From assembly GCA_934486735.1 (NCBI GenBank), contig CAKSQL010000025.1:1-42951 (forward strand): a stretch of 42,951 bases of DNA, given 5' to 3'. Positions 35,049-42,840 of this stretch are shown one piece after another (within the stretch, counting starts at the first letter, position 1; every line of letters begins with the position of its first letter). Under the pieces are notes generated by a model. That model was not told where the DNA came from, searched no databases, and saw nothing but the letters and a program-made list of their open reading frames with translations. The DNA is from an uncultured Clostridia bacterium. Lineage in GTDB: Bacteria; Bacillota; Clostridia; UBA1381. The translations under genes and the position numbers were made by a program.

Positions 35049-36866
35049 CTAATATGAATATATCACCGTTTCATCATCCGCGTCCGAACAGGTCGGATGC
35101 GCAATCTTTTTCACTCCGTTATCAATATATTCCTTGTCCATATTTTCATTTATATAGCGGAACAGCTCACTCAAAGTAACATTTCGGTCGCCGTTATAGT
35201 CCGCTTTCACCTCGCCGTTATATTTGAGTATATATCTTTCAATCAAATCGCCGCTGTCAAAGCCGCCGAGTCCCTCGAACAGCGCGCCCAGAAACTTGCT
35301 TGTCGAAACCTGTCCGATCACCACCGACCCAAAGCTGCCGAGCGTGGAAAATTCATCCTCGCTGCAAGCGGTGAGTATTTTGAATTTATCCCGGTTAACG
35401 CCAAATTCGCGCTGATTGATTTCGCCCGAGTAACAGCTGTTGAGAACAACAACCACCCTGCCCGGAATACGGTTTAAATATTCTTCAATCAAAACTTTCA
35501 TATATATCGCATATTGGTCAGGATGAGGTGTGCTCGCATCTTCGACATACCTCGGAGCAATGCGGTTATTCATCCCGGGCGAAAGCTGCCATGCCTGCTC
35601 GTTTTTGTGGTCGCTGCCGCCATGTCCGCTGTATACAAAATATGTGACATCGTCCTCGCCCGCCTGCTTCACAAGCCTGTCAATCAATGCTTCAAACTCG
35701 TCATATGTCGGCTCGTTTTTTGTGTGAATATAGCTTTCATCGGTCTTTGCGAGTTTATTGTTCATAAGAATCTCTCTGAACAGCCCGGCATCGTAATTTG
35801 TATATTTCTCATCGGCTGTCACAATCAGACCGTTTATCTTCGGAGTTGTGTCAATATACACCGTACGGGTGTCATTGTTCCAGTCCACCTTTGCGCCCAT
35901 ACCCTCGGCAACCGCTCTGGCAGGGACCATTGTATAATCGTCGATAATCCGCGATGGAACATCAAGATATATATTTGTTTGATTCTTTTCCATTTTGCTG
36001 CTCCCGAGCAGCATTGTAATCTCGGTCGAACCCTTTTTGCTTGTTATCGTCTCGGTGTCCTCATTCCATTCCACATCCGCGCCCATCGCCTCGAATATCG
36101 CTCTGAGCGGAACAAGCGTTCTTCCGTCGATTATAACCGGCGGTCTTTCGAACGAAAGCTTTTCGCCGTCCAGCAGTACCGAAATTTCGTCCTCCGCGCC
36201 CGATTGTGCGTTGAATATCGATGCATCCGTTCCTATTGCATATATCTGCCATTTGTTACTTGCATAATCATCGTTTTTTTTCGCAATGCAATACATGTCA
36301 AACACCGTTCCGTCAAAAAGCCATTCACAGCTGAAATGTACTCCGTATTTGCCGCCGCCGAAATCCTGTACAATTTCACTGCTTGTCACATCGTCGTAAG
36401 GACCTCCGTAGCCGCCCTCCCACGAAACATAGTACGCGCCGTCATGATAAAACGCATATGCCGAGTCGTCTATTTTGTGTATCTCGCTGTCGTTATAAAT
36501 TCCCGACATCCTGTCCTCGCTTACATTAAAGAACTTTTTTAATATGACGTCGGTCACAGCTGTGTCATACACCGTCACATATGGGCGGTTTTTGTCGAGC
36601 AATGATGACACATACTCATCGCTCCAATCATAGTCATACTTTTCCTCTGTGCGGTAATAGCTTTCAAACAGCGGCTCGTTGTACGGATTCAATATAAAAT
36701 TATATAATATATCCTCCGCCGCCGTATTTTCGTCCATTGAAAATTCAAGCTGAGCCGCATAAACAATTGTCTCGCAAAGCTCTGACATATCATCGGCAGC
36801 CTTTGCCGGCGATATGCCAAACGAAAGCATGCTGAAAATCAAAACAATTCCAATTATTCTTTTCAT
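35049..36866 (-). CDS. Secreted caspase-like (clan CD) protein with stalk domain and EF-hand loop
   Basis: 605 aa. Signal peptide (about 1-23, cut near AKAADD). An unassigned region (about 25-225) rich in Asp and Tyr. A copper-amine-oxidase N-terminal-like stalk domain (about 228-340) with two repeats, IIDGRTLVPLRAIFEAMGAD and IIDDYTMVPARAVAEGMGAK. Then a caspase/C11-C14-like fold: YFVYSGHGG with His415 and VVVVLNSCYSGE with Cys478, the expected catalytic pair. Near the end a canonical EF-hand loop, DYNGDRNVTLSE (556-567). It lies between the argD-argF genes and argC. Probably a calcium-dependent cell-wall-bound protease; substrate unknown. Confidence 0.78.
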   Translation of the reverse strand: MKRIIGIVLIFSMLSFGISPAKAADDMSELCETIVYAAQLEFSMDENTAAEDILYNFILNPYNEPLFESYYRTEEKYDYDWSDEYVSSLLDKNRPYVTVYDTAVTDVILKKFFNVSEDRMSGIYNDSEIHKIDDSAYAFYHDGAYYVSWEGGYGGPYDDVTSSEIVQDFGGGKYGVHFSCEWLFDGTVFDMYCIAKKNDDYASNKWQIYAIGTDASIFNAQSGAEDEISVLLDGEKLSFERPPVIIDGRTLVPLRAIFEAMGADVEWNEDTETITSKKGSTEITMLLGSSKMEKNQTNIYLDVPSRIIDDYTMVPARAVAEGMGAKVDWNNDTRTVYIDTTPKINGLIVTADEKYTNYDAGLFREILMNNKLAKTDESYIHTKNEPTYDEFEALIDRLVKQAGEDDVTYFVYSGHGGSDHKNEQAWQLSPGMNNRIAPRYVEDASTPHPDQYAIYMKVLIEEYLNRIPGRVVVVLNSCYSGEINQREFGVNRDKFKILTACSEDEFSTLGSFGSVVIGQVSTSKFLGALFEGLGGFDSGDLIERYILKYNGEVKADYNGDRNVTLSELFRYINENMDKEYIDNGVKKIAHPTCSDADDETVIYSY

Positions 36867-36906
36867 ATTTTTTATCCCTTTCCCTTTATTTCCTTAATCT
36901 TTTTGA

Positions 36907-37001
36907 GGGACACAAAAAATCCGTAATCACCCGAATCCGATTCGGCTGTTCTTTGCTTATCTCCCTCGGCAAAAAATATACCTTGGTGTATTTTGTGTCC
37001 C
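36907..37001. repeat. Inverted-repeat-bounded segment (95 bp) between the acetyltransferase and the caspase-like gene
   Basis: GGGACACAAAA (36907-36917) and TTTTGTGTCCC (36991-37001) are perfect 11-bp arms. Between them lies a second palindrome, CCGAATC-C-GATTCGG (36931-36945). It starts 3 bp after the acetyltransferase stop on the minus strand. It could be a tiny MITE, a long RNA hairpin or an attenuator. No second copy was noticed in the window. Confidence 0.5.
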
Positions 37002-37004
37002 CTG

Positions 37005-37496
37005 TTATTCGTAATCCTTAACCAAAAGCGCCCTCACATAACCCTTCGACTTATCGGTCGAGTCGATGTAGAACCCTCTGCCGTAGTAGAATCTGACAAG
37101 CGAGGTTATCTTCGACGCGGTATGCAGCGACAGCCTTTTCACGCCCTGGTCTATCATAATCTTGTCCACTATATTCATAATCGACTTGCCGATACCATTA
37201 TTCTGAGACGTGACCTTTACCCCGAAACGGCTCAGATACGCCGTTTTATTCTCCTTATCTATCGCAAGTCTCACACTGCCGACCGGGTCGCCGTTGGAGA
37301 ACGCTATCAGCACAATTTTGGTTTTTAAGTCATTTTCGATATCGCGGTAGGTCTCGTCAAGAGCGGGCGTATGCTCCACTCCGGCAAGCTCGCGATATTT
37401 CTCGAACGCCTCGCGCGTGATGCTCATTATATCCGGAATATCCTCATGATCCGCAACGCGCACCTGGAAAAGCGTGTTAAATTCGTATCTTTTCAT
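37005..37496 (-). CDS. GNAT-family N-acetyltransferase in the arginine gene cluster
   Basis: 163 aa. GNAT fold: YLSRFGVKVTSQNNGIGKSIM holds the acetyl-CoA loop (QNNGIGKS), RLSLHTASKITSLVRFYYGRGF the C-terminal motif. GAGGAG precedes ATG 37496. It follows argF by 9 bp, so it is co-transcribed with argD-argF. No ArgA (N-acetylglutamate synthase) was seen in the window; this protein could supply that step, but that is inference. A general amine acetyltransferase is equally possible. Confidence 0.8.
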   Translation of the reverse strand: MKRYEFNTLFQVRVADHEDIPDIMSITREAFEKYRELAGVEHTPALDETYRDIENDLKTKIVLIAFSNGDPVGSVRLAIDKENKTAYLSRFGVKVTSQNNGIGKSIMNIVDKIMIDQGVKRLSLHTASKITSLVRFYYGRGFYIDSTDKSKGYVRALLVKDYE

Positions 37497-37505
37497 AGCC
37501 GCTCC

Positions 37506-38426
37506 TCAGTTCCCCATTAATGTTGCCATTACAGCTTTTTGCGCGTGGAGTCTGTTCTCCGCCTCGTCAAATATCACAGAGTGCTTTCCGTCAATGACAT
37601 CTCCTGTCACTTCATAGCCGCGGTATGCAGGCAGGCAATGTAGGAATATCGCCTCGCTGTCGGCATTTTTCATAAGTTCCTCATTGACCTGATACGGCAT
37701 AAACACCTTTATGCGCTCCGCCTTTTCAGCCTCCTGACCCATGCTCACCCATGTGTCGGTATAGACAACGTCCGCGTCCTTGATTGCCTCCTTTGCGTCC
37801 TCGGTCAAAAGCAGCTTTGCGCCGCTCTTTGCAAAGTCGGATTTTGCATTTTCCACAACCTCAGGGTCGGGCATGTAGTCCTTGGGCGATGCAATCGCGC
37901 AGTCAAGTCCCATTTTTGCGCAGCCGTACATCAGCGAGTGTGCCATATTGTTTCCGTCGCCGATATAGGCAAGTTTCAAGCCTTTTAAGCGTCCCTTTTT
38001 CTCATATATTGTCTGCAAATCTGCGAGAACCTGGCAGGGGTGCAGCAGGTCGGTCAGCGCATTTATTACAGGAATATCGGCATATTCTGCCAAATCAAGA
38101 ACGTCTTGGTGTGAGAATGTGCGTATCATGATACCGTCCAAAAATCGCTCCAAGACCTTTGCCGTGTCATATATCGACTCGCCGCGTCCCAGCTGAATAT
38201 CGTGCGATGACAAAAAGAGCGGATATCCGCCGAGCTGCACCATTCCAACCTCAAAGGACACACGTGTGCGCGTTGACGATTTCGAAAAAATCATTCCGAG
38301 CGTTTTTCCTTTCAGAATGTGGTGCTCCACTCCCTCTTTCTGCTCCTTCTTAAGCTTTAATGCAAGCTTCAAAAGGCTTTCGATCTCCTCCGTTGTGCAG
38401 TCGTGCAGGCTTATAAAATCTTTCAT
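37506..38426 (-). CDS. argF: Ornithine carbamoyltransferase
   Basis: 306 aa. Makes citrulline from ornithine and carbamoyl phosphate. Carbamoyl-phosphate motif SKSSTRTRVSFEVGM (about 49-63), HPCQVLADL (about 129), and ornithine motif HCLPAYRG (about 263). AAGGAGAG before ATG 38426. It lies 13 bp after argD. A catabolic ArcB role is possible but the arginine-biosynthetic neighbours favour argF. Confidence 0.96.
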   Translation of the reverse strand: MKDFISLHDCTTEEIESLLKLALKLKKEQKEGVEHHILKGKTLGMIFSKSSTRTRVSFEVGMVQLGGYPLFLSSHDIQLGRGESIYDTAKVLERFLDGIMIRTFSHQDVLDLAEYADIPVINALTDLLHPCQVLADLQTIYEKKGRLKGLKLAYIGDGNNMAHSLMYGCAKMGLDCAIASPKDYMPDPEVVENAKSDFAKSGAKLLLTEDAKEAIKDADVVYTDTWVSMGQEAEKAERIKVFMPYQVNEELMKNADSEAIFLHCLPAYRGYEVTGDVIDGKHSVIFDEAENRLHAQKAVMATLMGN

Positions 38427-38439
38427 GCTCTTTCTCTCC

Positions 38440-39627
38440 TTATTTCAATATGTCTTCCAATGCCGATATAAATGCATCTGTATCGTCCTTTTTAACTATA
38501 AGCGGCGGCGCAATTCTGATAGTGTTTCCGCCGCAAAGGCTTACAAGATACTTCTTTTCGAAAAATTTATCATATACTTCCTTTGCCTTATCCGGGTCAA
38601 ATTCGATTCCTATCAAAAGTCCGGCACCGCGCACATCTTTGATTTCAGGATACTTCTTCTTAAGTCCCGAAAGGCAATCCATGAGATATTTTCCTATTTC
38701 CCGAGTATTTTCCAGGAGTCCCTCCTCCTCGATTGCATCGAACACCGCGCAGCCGGCAGCAGCCGCAAGCGGATTTCCGCCGAAAGTCGAGCCATGGTCA
38801 CCGGGGGCAAAGCTATCCGCCACAAAATCCTTTGCGCAGACCGCGCCTATCGGGACACCGCCGCCCAAAGCCTTTGCCGCGGTGAAGATATCCGGCTCAA
38901 CTCCGTACATCTGATGAGCGAACCAATATCCGCTCCTGCCCATTCCGGTCTGGACCTCGTCAAATATCAAAAGAATATCGCGCTCGTCACACAGCTTTCT
39001 GAGTGCTTTTACATATCCGGCATCCATAGGATAAACTCCGCTCTCGCCCTGGATAAGCTCTATCATAATTGCCGCGGTATGCTCCGAAACAGCTGCCGCA
39101 ACCGCGTCAACGCTGTTCGGCTCAACCTGAATAAATCCCGGTGTGAGCGGACGGTACGGCGCCCGGAACTTCTCCTGTCCGGTTGCCGCAACCGTTGCGA
39201 GCGTTCTGCCATGGAAGGACTTGTCGAGCGAAATTATCTCAAACTTGTCCTTTTTCTGCTTGTAATAATAAATTTTGGCAAGCTTGATTGCGCCCTCATT
39301 CGCCTCCGCACCGGAATTTGCAAAGAAAACCTTGTCCGCACAGGTACGATTCACAATTTTTTCGGCAAGCTCGGTCTGCGGCTCGTTATAGTAATAATTG
39401 GAGATATGTATCATCTCGTCAATCTGCCTATGCAGGGCAGCACACAGCTTGGGATGGCTGTGTCCGAGCGCGTTCACCGCGATGCCTGCCAAAAAATCAT
39501 GATACTCGTCCCCGTTGTCCGCAAACAGGCTCATGCCCTTTCCGTATTTAAAAAGCACCGGCTTTCTTTCGCCGAATGTGTTCATGTAATATTCTTTATC
39601 TTTTTTCCTAATTTCGTCCAGCTTCAT
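38440..39627 (-). CDS. argD: Acetylornithine aminotransferase
   Basis: 395 aa, class-III aminotransferase using PLP. Converts N-acetylglutamate semialdehyde to N-acetylornithine. Visible: FANSGAEANEGAIKLAK (about 98-114), LLIFDEVQTGMGRSG (about 215), and the PLP Lys in FTAAKALGGGVPIG (about 245). GAGAGGAG precedes ATG 39627. First gene of argD-argF-GNAT, behind a promoter overlapped by an ARG box. Confidence 0.95.
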   Translation of the reverse strand: MKLDEIRKKDKEYYMNTFGERKPVLFKYGKGMSLFADNGDEYHDFLAGIAVNALGHSHPKLCAALHRQIDEMIHISNYYYNEPQTELAEKIVNRTCADKVFFANSGAEANEGAIKLAKIYYYKQKKDKFEIISLDKSFHGRTLATVAATGQEKFRAPYRPLTPGFIQVEPNSVDAVAAAVSEHTAAIMIELIQGESGVYPMDAGYVKALRKLCDERDILLIFDEVQTGMGRSGYWFAHQMYGVEPDIFTAAKALGGGVPIGAVCAKDFVADSFAPGDHGSTFGGNPLAAAAGCAVFDAIEEEGLLENTREIGKYLMDCLSGLKKKYPEIKDVRGAGLLIGIEFDPDKAKEVYDKFFEKKYLVSLCGGNTIRIAPPLIVKKDDTDAFISALEDILK

Positions 39628-39657
39628 TTCGATACTCCTCTCCCGTTCAATATATTA

Positions 39658-39686
39658 ATTATACATCGTAATGAATAAAAATGCAA
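39658..39686 (-). promoter_or_regulatory. Sigma-A promoter of the argD operon
   Basis: On the minus strand: TTGCAT (39686-39681), exactly 17 bp, TATAAT (39663-39658), 31 bp before the argD start codon. An ARG box covers the -35 and the spacer. Confidence 0.82.
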
Positions 39687-39687
39687 T
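39670..39687. promoter_or_regulatory. ARG box 1 (ArgR/AhrC operator)
   Basis: AATGAATAAAAATGCAAT shares 13 of 14 core bases with the Bacillus AhrC box CATGAATAAAAATTCAAG as I recall it. Its place over the argD -35 fits arginine-dependent repression. Confidence 0.75.
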
Positions 39688-39716
39688 ATTTTTATCGTTA
39701 TTTTATGAAATAATTC

Positions 39717-39730
39717 TGAATTTATTTTCA
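39717..39730. promoter_or_regulatory. ARG box 2
   Basis: TGAATTTATTTTCA fits the palindromic ARG box (TGAATTTTTATTCA) at 12 of 14 positions. It lies about 45 bp upstream of box 1, or roughly four helical turns, so a hexameric repressor could bind both. Confidence 0.6.
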
Positions 39731-39808
39731 AGCGGCGACGGATTTTATGAATAATTAAGAAAAAATATGCACACAATCGAAAAATATGCAAAAGCGTGAC
39801 AAAAAAAT

Positions 39809-39834
39809 TGTCGATAAGTTATCAGTATTCGACA
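39809..39834 (+). promoter_or_regulatory. Spo0A-box-like sites upstream of spoIIGA
   Basis: TGTCGAT at 39809-39815 (one change from TGTCGAA) and a perfect TTCGACA at 39828-39834 on the other strand. A third, weaker one (TTTGACA, 39841-39847) overlaps the -35. The set suits activation by phosphorylated Spo0A. Confidence 0.72.
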
Positions 39835-39841
39835 ATGGAAT

Positions 39842-39874
39842 TTGACAAGCTTTGCGCGCGGGCAGGTGTATAAT
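39842..39874 (+). promoter_or_regulatory. spoIIG promoter with 21-bp spacer
   Basis: Consensus TTGACA (39842-39847) and TATAAT (39869-39874) are 21 bp apart instead of about 17. The Bacillus spoIIG promoter has the same design, with about 22 bp, and needs Spo0A to place sigma-A. The leader is about 63 nt. Confidence 0.85.
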
Positions 39875-39943
39875 AGTCTTGTAAACGTTAAAAATCCGGG
39901 GAGCATTTTTCGCCCCGTAAGTATTTTAAAGGGAATGATTAAA

Positions 39944-40741
39944 TTGGAAGTCTATCTTGACATATTATTTTTCACAAACTTTGCGGCGGATTTCCTGCTT
40001 TTGAGAACCTGCGCCGGAGTGCTGTCGCTAAAAATCAAGAATGCGCATCTTTTGGCGGCGGCGTTTTTGGGCGGAGTGTTCGGAACATGCCTTTTTCTGC
40101 CCGATTTAAGAGCGCTGTTCTGCGTGCCTATGGCTGCTCTTGCCGCTGCCGGAATGGTATTTTTGGCATTCGGGCGATGCGATGTGCGCGAATTTTTAAA
40201 GCGTACCGCTGTTATGTACGCCGCCTCGGCGATATTTGCCGGCACTGTGTTCCTGGATATGACAAACTTCGGCGGCATTGTGAAGAACGGCGTATTTTAC
40301 ACAAGCATGCCGCGCGTTCTGTTGATCTTCGGCGGAATATATCTCGTTTCAGCAGCGGCGGTCAGAATGCTGAAAAAGAGAGCGTCGTCGGAATATCCCG
40401 AGGTTGTTTTGGAGTTCATGGGCAAAAAAGCCGCATGCCGCGCGTTCACCGACACCGGGAACGGACTTTGCGACCCGGCGAGCGGAAAGCCGGTGATTCT
40501 GATTGAGGACGCGGTATTAAAAAAGCTCATCTCGCCCGCATGCCGCGCCGAAAATCTGACCGAGTGGGTCGACTCGGACAGGCTCCGGCTGATTCCCTAT
40601 CGCACAATCGACCGCGACGGGGTTTTGTTTGGGATAGTTCTCGACAAAATATCGATAGACGGCAGATGCGTCGAAAACGCGATCGCCGCGGTATCGGCGG
40701 CACATTTGAAATATCCGGTGATACTTCACGCCGGGATATAG
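39944..40741 (+). CDS. spoIIGA: Sporulation sigma-E processing protease SpoIIGA
   Basis: 265 aa from TTG 39944 (MEVYLDILFFTNF), nine bases after AAAGGGA; ATG 39935 touches that site. Five or so N-terminal membrane helices (about 1-155), then a cytosolic aspartic-protease domain with the key Asp in RAFTDTGNGLCDP (about 175-187). As a dimer in the mother-cell septal membrane it removes the pro-segment of sigma-E. It lies 45 bp before sigE in the same operon, as in Bacillus and Clostridium. Confidence 0.92.
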   Translation: MEVYLDILFFTNFAADFLLLRTCAGVLSLKIKNAHLLAAAFLGGVFGTCLFLPDLRALFCVPMAALAAAGMVFLAFGRCDVREFLKRTAVMYAASAIFAGTVFLDMTNFGGIVKNGVFYTSMPRVLLIFGGIYLVSAAAVRMLKKRASSEYPEVVLEFMGKKAACRAFTDTGNGLCDPASGKPVILIEDAVLKKLISPACRAENLTEWVDSDRLRLIPYRTIDRDGVLFGIVLDKISIDGRCVENAIAAVSAAHLKYPVILHAGI

Positions 40742-40786
40742 CATTAAAAAGCTATCGATTCATATTAAAGAAAGGATGCATTAAAA

Positions 40787-41497
40787 TTGATTTCGCTTAT
40801 AAAACAACTGACCTCCAAACTATCGCTGCTGTGCTTTCCCGAGGAGCACGAAATATACTACATCGGCGGCAGCGAAACGCTCCCTCAGCCGCTTTCAAAA
40901 GAGGAGGAGCATGAACTGTTGGAGCGGCTTAAGCACAAGGATTTTTCGGTTCGCAAAACGCTCATCGAAAGGAATTTAAGGCTTGTCGTCTACATAGCGC
41001 GCAAGTTTGAAAACACCGGGATTTATGTTGAGGATTTAATTTCAATCGGCACAATCGGGCTGATAAAAGCGATAAACACTTTCAATCCCGAGAAAAATAT
41101 CAAGCTTGCGACCTATGCATCGCGCTGCATCGAGAACGAGATTCTCATGTACCTCAGAAAGAATCAGAACCGCCGCACCGAGGTGTCGATTGACGAGCCG
41201 CTGAATGTCGACTGGGACGGAAACGAGTTGCTTTTGTCCGATATTCTGGGCGTGGAAAGCGATGTGATATACCGTGACATCGAGGACGAGGTGGACAGGA
41301 AACTTTTGGCGGCGGCGATGGAAAAGCTGTCAAAGCGTGAGCGTGAGATTATGACGCTGCGTTTCGGAATCGGGACAGGCAATGAGAAAACTCAAAAAGA
41401 GGTCGCCGATATCCTTGGCATTTCGCAATCGTATATTTCGCGCTTGGAAAAAAGAATAATTTTGCGCCTTAAAAAGGAAATTTCGCGAATGATTTAG
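40787..41497 (+). CDS. sigE: Sporulation RNA polymerase sigma factor SigE (pro-sigma-E)
   Basis: 236 aa from TTG 40787, ten bases after AAAGGA; the nearby ATG 40777 meets a stop after two codons. Mother-cell sigma factor. The first about 29 residues form the hydrophobic pro-segment ending EIYYIGGSETLP, the usual SpoIIGA cut region. Region 2 is seen in NLRLVVYIARKFEN and DLISIGTIGLIKAINTF; region 4 in KLSKREREIMTLRFG and ADILGISQSYISRLEKR. Confidence 0.96.
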   Translation: MISLIKQLTSKLSLLCFPEEHEIYYIGGSETLPQPLSKEEEHELLERLKHKDFSVRKTLIERNLRLVVYIARKFENTGIYVEDLISIGTIGLIKAINTFNPEKNIKLATYASRCIENEILMYLRKNQNRRTEVSIDEPLNVDWDGNELLLSDILGVESDVIYRDIEDEVDRKLLAAAMEKLSKREREIMTLRFGIGTGNEKTQKEVADILGISQSYISRLEKRIILRLKKEISRMI

Positions 41498-41590
41498 TCC
41501 CGAATCGGGAATACTTGATATATAAGCTCATCCGCTTACAAAGCGTCACATACTTCGGTGCGCCGAAACCCGAACTGCTCGGAATGAGTG

Positions 41591-41614
41591 TCGGAAATTA
41601 CTTTCCTTCGTCTA
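41591..41614. repeat. Solo MITE-end-like sequence upstream of sigG
   Basis: ATTACTTTCCTTCGTCTA matches the right end of MITE copy 2 (ATTACTTTTCTTCGTCTA, 17990-18007) with one change, including the final TA. No opposite end was found in the preceding 200 bp, so this may be a remnant. Confidence 0.45.
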
Positions 41615-41693
41615 CATAAGGGATGTGAAAAATACAATTTTTCCGCCCTCAAAAAAATTTGAAAATTTCAAATAAAAGCGGAGGTTGTTTGTT

Positions 41694-42464
41694 GTGATAA
41701 ATAAGGTAGAAATATGCGGAGTAAACACAGCGTCGCTCCCCACCCTCACACGCAAGGAAAAGGATGAGCTTTTTGTAAAGATTAAGGCAGGCGACACCGA
41801 GGCAAGAGAGCAATTCGTCAAAGGAAATCTCAGACTTGTTTTAAGCGTTATTCAGCGGTTTTCCAATCGCGGCGAGAATGCCGATGACCTTTTTCAGGTC
41901 GGCTGCATAGGTCTGATAAAGGCGATTGACAACTTTGACTTGAGTCAGAATGTCCAGTTTTCAACATATGCCGTACCGATGATAATCGGCGAGATAAGGC
42001 GATATCTGCGCGATAACAACTCAATCCGCATAAGCCGCTCGCTCAAGGATATCGCGTACAAGGCGCTTTATGTCAAGGAAAAGCTGACCAATAAAAACTC
42101 ACGCGAGCCGACCGTCTCCGAGATCGCAAAGGAACTCGGCGTGAAAAAAGAGGAAGTCGTTTTTGCGCTTGACGCCATCGCCGACCCGATAAGCCTTTTC
42201 GAACCTGTTTATCATGACGGCGGCGAGGCGGTCTATGTTATGGACCAGGTGCGCGACAAGAAGAATACCGATGAAAACTGGCTTGAGAATATCGCGCTCG
42301 ATGAGGCGATGAAACACTTGAATGAGCGCGAAAAGCATATTCTCGACCTGCGTTTTTTCCGCGGCAGAACGCAGATGGAGGTCGCCGAGGAGATAGGCAT
42401 AAGCCAGGCGCAGGTGTCGCGGCTCGAAAAAAGCGCGCTGAAACATATGCGAAAGTATATTTAA
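41694..42464 (+). CDS. sigG: Forespore RNA polymerase sigma factor SigG
   Basis: 256 aa from GTG 41694 (MINKVEICGVNT, the usual SigG start), nine bases after GGAGG; TTG 41685 is in frame but too close. Late forespore sigma factor. Region 2: NLRLVLSVIQRFSNRGEN and DLFQVGCIGLIKAIDNFD; region 3: SEIAKELGVKKEEV; region 4: LNEREKHILDLRFFRGRTQ and EIGISQAQVSRLEKSALKHM. It would read the GCATA/CATACTA promoter before the BofC-like gene at 4345. No clear sigma-F promoter was found in the 196-bp gap after sigE. Confidence 0.95.
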   Translation: MINKVEICGVNTASLPTLTRKEKDELFVKIKAGDTEAREQFVKGNLRLVLSVIQRFSNRGENADDLFQVGCIGLIKAIDNFDLSQNVQFSTYAVPMIIGEIRRYLRDNNSIRISRSLKDIAYKALYVKEKLTNKNSREPTVSEIAKELGVKKEEVVFALDAIADPISLFEPVYHDGGEAVYVMDQVRDKKNTDENWLENIALDEAMKHLNEREKHILDLRFFRGRTQMEVAEEIGISQAQVSRLEKSALKHMRKYI

Positions 42465-42606
42465 ACCGCGCAGCGGGAAACGGTTAATGTTAGGAAAACA
42501 CGCTGTGACGGCAGTTCTCCTTTCAAATTCAAGGTTTTGATTAATTTTCCTCGGCTGTCCTGTTATAAATGATTTCCCGACTTTTTTTGACTCTCTCAAA
42601 GAAGAT

Positions 42607-42840
42607 AACTCCCTCAGTCAGCTTACGCTGACAACTCCCTCAAAGATGGAGCTTCAAAGAGGGAGCTTTTTTTATAGGAAAAGTTGTTTTGTGCAATTAA
42701 ATATATTTATTACCATCTTAATCCCGCACTTGCAAACGGTGTTTCCGTCAAAACTTTTTTTGTGTTCTTTCGTATGTACTCCAAATAAGCCCTCATCCCC
42801 GAGGAGGGTGGCATTTCCCAAAGGAAATGACGGGCGGAGT
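42607..42840. repeat. Hairpin-array repeat, copy 2, split
   Basis: The left half (42607-42673) carries ACTCCCTCAGTCAGCTTACG, the GTCAGC/GCTGAC and CTCCCTC/GAGGGAG hairpins. The right half (42788-42840) carries the GAGGAGGG block, GGTGGCATTT and GGGCGGAGT. Both match 2624-2730 in the same order, but about 115 bp of unrelated DNA lies between them. Confidence 0.65.
42635..42673 (+). terminator. Terminator-like hairpin downstream of sigG
   Basis: CTCCCTC (42635-42641) pairs with GAGGGAG (42659-42665) around a 17-nt loop, followed by a run of seven T. It is part of the repeat and may end sigG transcription about 170 bp after the stop. Confidence 0.6.

Noticed and set aside
41496..41614. Third full MITE copy between sigE and sigG
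   Set aside because: Only the right end matches; the left end near 41496 (TAGTCCCGAATCG) is too different from the known terminus.
41498..41693. Sigma-F promoter for sigG
   Set aside because: No pairing of GYWTA with GGNNANANT at the right distance was found.
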